A DNA stretch of 7,163 nt from Candidatus Delongbacteria bacterium (GTDB lineage Bacteria > Delongbacteria > UBA4055), in NCBI GenBank assembly GCA_016938535.1, contig JAFGUL010000079.1:1-7163 (forward strand), in the 5' to 3' direction. Of this stretch, positions 6,943 through 7,163 are shown one piece after another. How positions within the stretch are numbered: position 1 is the stretch's first letter; each line of letters starts with the position of its first letter. The position numbers and the translations under genes were made by a program. Under the pieces are notes generated by a model. That model was not told the DNA's origin. It searched no databases and saw only the letters and a program-made list of their open reading frames with translations.

Positions 6943-7163
6943 CTACCTCGGTACAGGGGTTTCTTTAAGTATGCTGTCCGTGATCTGATCCTGCTTGATA
7001 TCAGACCCTTCCACGAACTGATCAATAATTATCCTGTGATTTAAAACATAATGTGCGATCTTTTCCACATATTCGGGGATCACAAAGTCAGACCCTTGAG
7101 AAAGAGCCATTACTCTTGAAAGCTTCATCATTGCTATTGACGCTCTCGGGCTTGCTCCTATTA
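6943..7163 (-). CDS. MoxR-family AAA+ ATPase, C-terminal end (gene runs off the window)
   Basis: Only the last 72 codons plus two bases are present, of a family length near 310-340. The fragment starts IGASPRASIAMMKLSRVMAL and continues with a segment ending in ETPVPR before the TAG stop. GASPRAS is the signature of the AAA lid domain of MoxR ATPases, where the arginine is the sensor-2 type residue. The spacing from GASPRAS to a terminal VPR is typical. The Walker motifs would lie beyond 7163 and cannot be checked. MoxR proteins are thought to be chaperone-like ATPases acting with DUF58 and VWA partners. The gene is first of the three minus-strand genes visible here, and the promoter is outside the window. 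Confidence 0.92.
   Translation of the reverse strand, partial: IGASPRASIAMMKLSRVMALSQGSDFVIPEYVEKIAHYVLNHRIIIDQFVEGSDIKQDQITDSILKETPVPR
6945..6949 (-). promoter_or_regulatory. Ribosome binding site for the DUF58 gene
   Basis: On the minus strand GAGGT sits inside the end of moxR, directly before its stop, with only three to four bases to the ATG at 6941. The spacing is shorter than ideal, but it supports this start over the TTG at 7025. Translation may also be helped by ribosomes finishing moxR one base away. Confidence 0.5.

Noticed and set aside
6942..7025. TTG at 7025 as the start of the DUF58 protein
   Set aside because: It would overlap the conserved C terminus of moxR by 83 bases. ATG at 6941, one base after the moxR stop and with GAGGT before it, is the better choice.

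Overview
The window is almost wholly coding and holds two gene blocks that converge at about position 3683. No intergenic gap is longer than one base. The content suggests an anaerobic or fermentative Gram-negative-type bacterium of moderate to low GC. The reasons are a ferredoxin-dependent 2-oxoacid oxidoreductase, a peptidoglycan gene, frequent AGA/AGG arginine codons and strong GGAGG-type ribosome binding sites. I cannot name the phylum from sequence alone. Spirochaete, Cloacimonadota, Delongbacteria or Fibrobacterota-like lineages are guesses only.

Plus strand (2-3685): the 3' two-thirds of iorA (indolepyruvate/2-oxoacid:ferredoxin oxidoreductase alpha subunit), then iorB (beta subunit) and then murG (lipid II-forming GlcNAc transferase). 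iorA and iorB overlap by one base (TAATG), and iorB and murG are one base apart, so the three look co-transcribed. Two points stand out. The murG product carries about 245 extra C-terminal residues that read as HEAT-like helical repeats. The C-terminal ferredoxin-like region of IorA lacks the second cysteine in both cluster motifs, with His in one and Asp in the other.

Minus strand (7163-3682): the 3' end of a moxR AAA+ ATPase gene, then a DUF58 membrane protein, then a TgpA-type membrane transglutaminase. Spacings are one base between moxR and the DUF58 gene, and an ATGA overlap between the DUF58 and transglutaminase genes. MoxR-DUF58-transglutaminase is a widespread envelope-associated operon of poorly known function.

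The two blocks meet with their stop codons overlapping by four bases. A modest inverted repeat with a T-tract straddles the junction and may terminate transcription. Promoters for both blocks lie outside the window. I see no RNA genes, mobile elements, CRISPR arrays or origins. The clearest candidate for something little described is the MurG-HEAT fusion and its placement behind an amino-acid catabolic enzyme.
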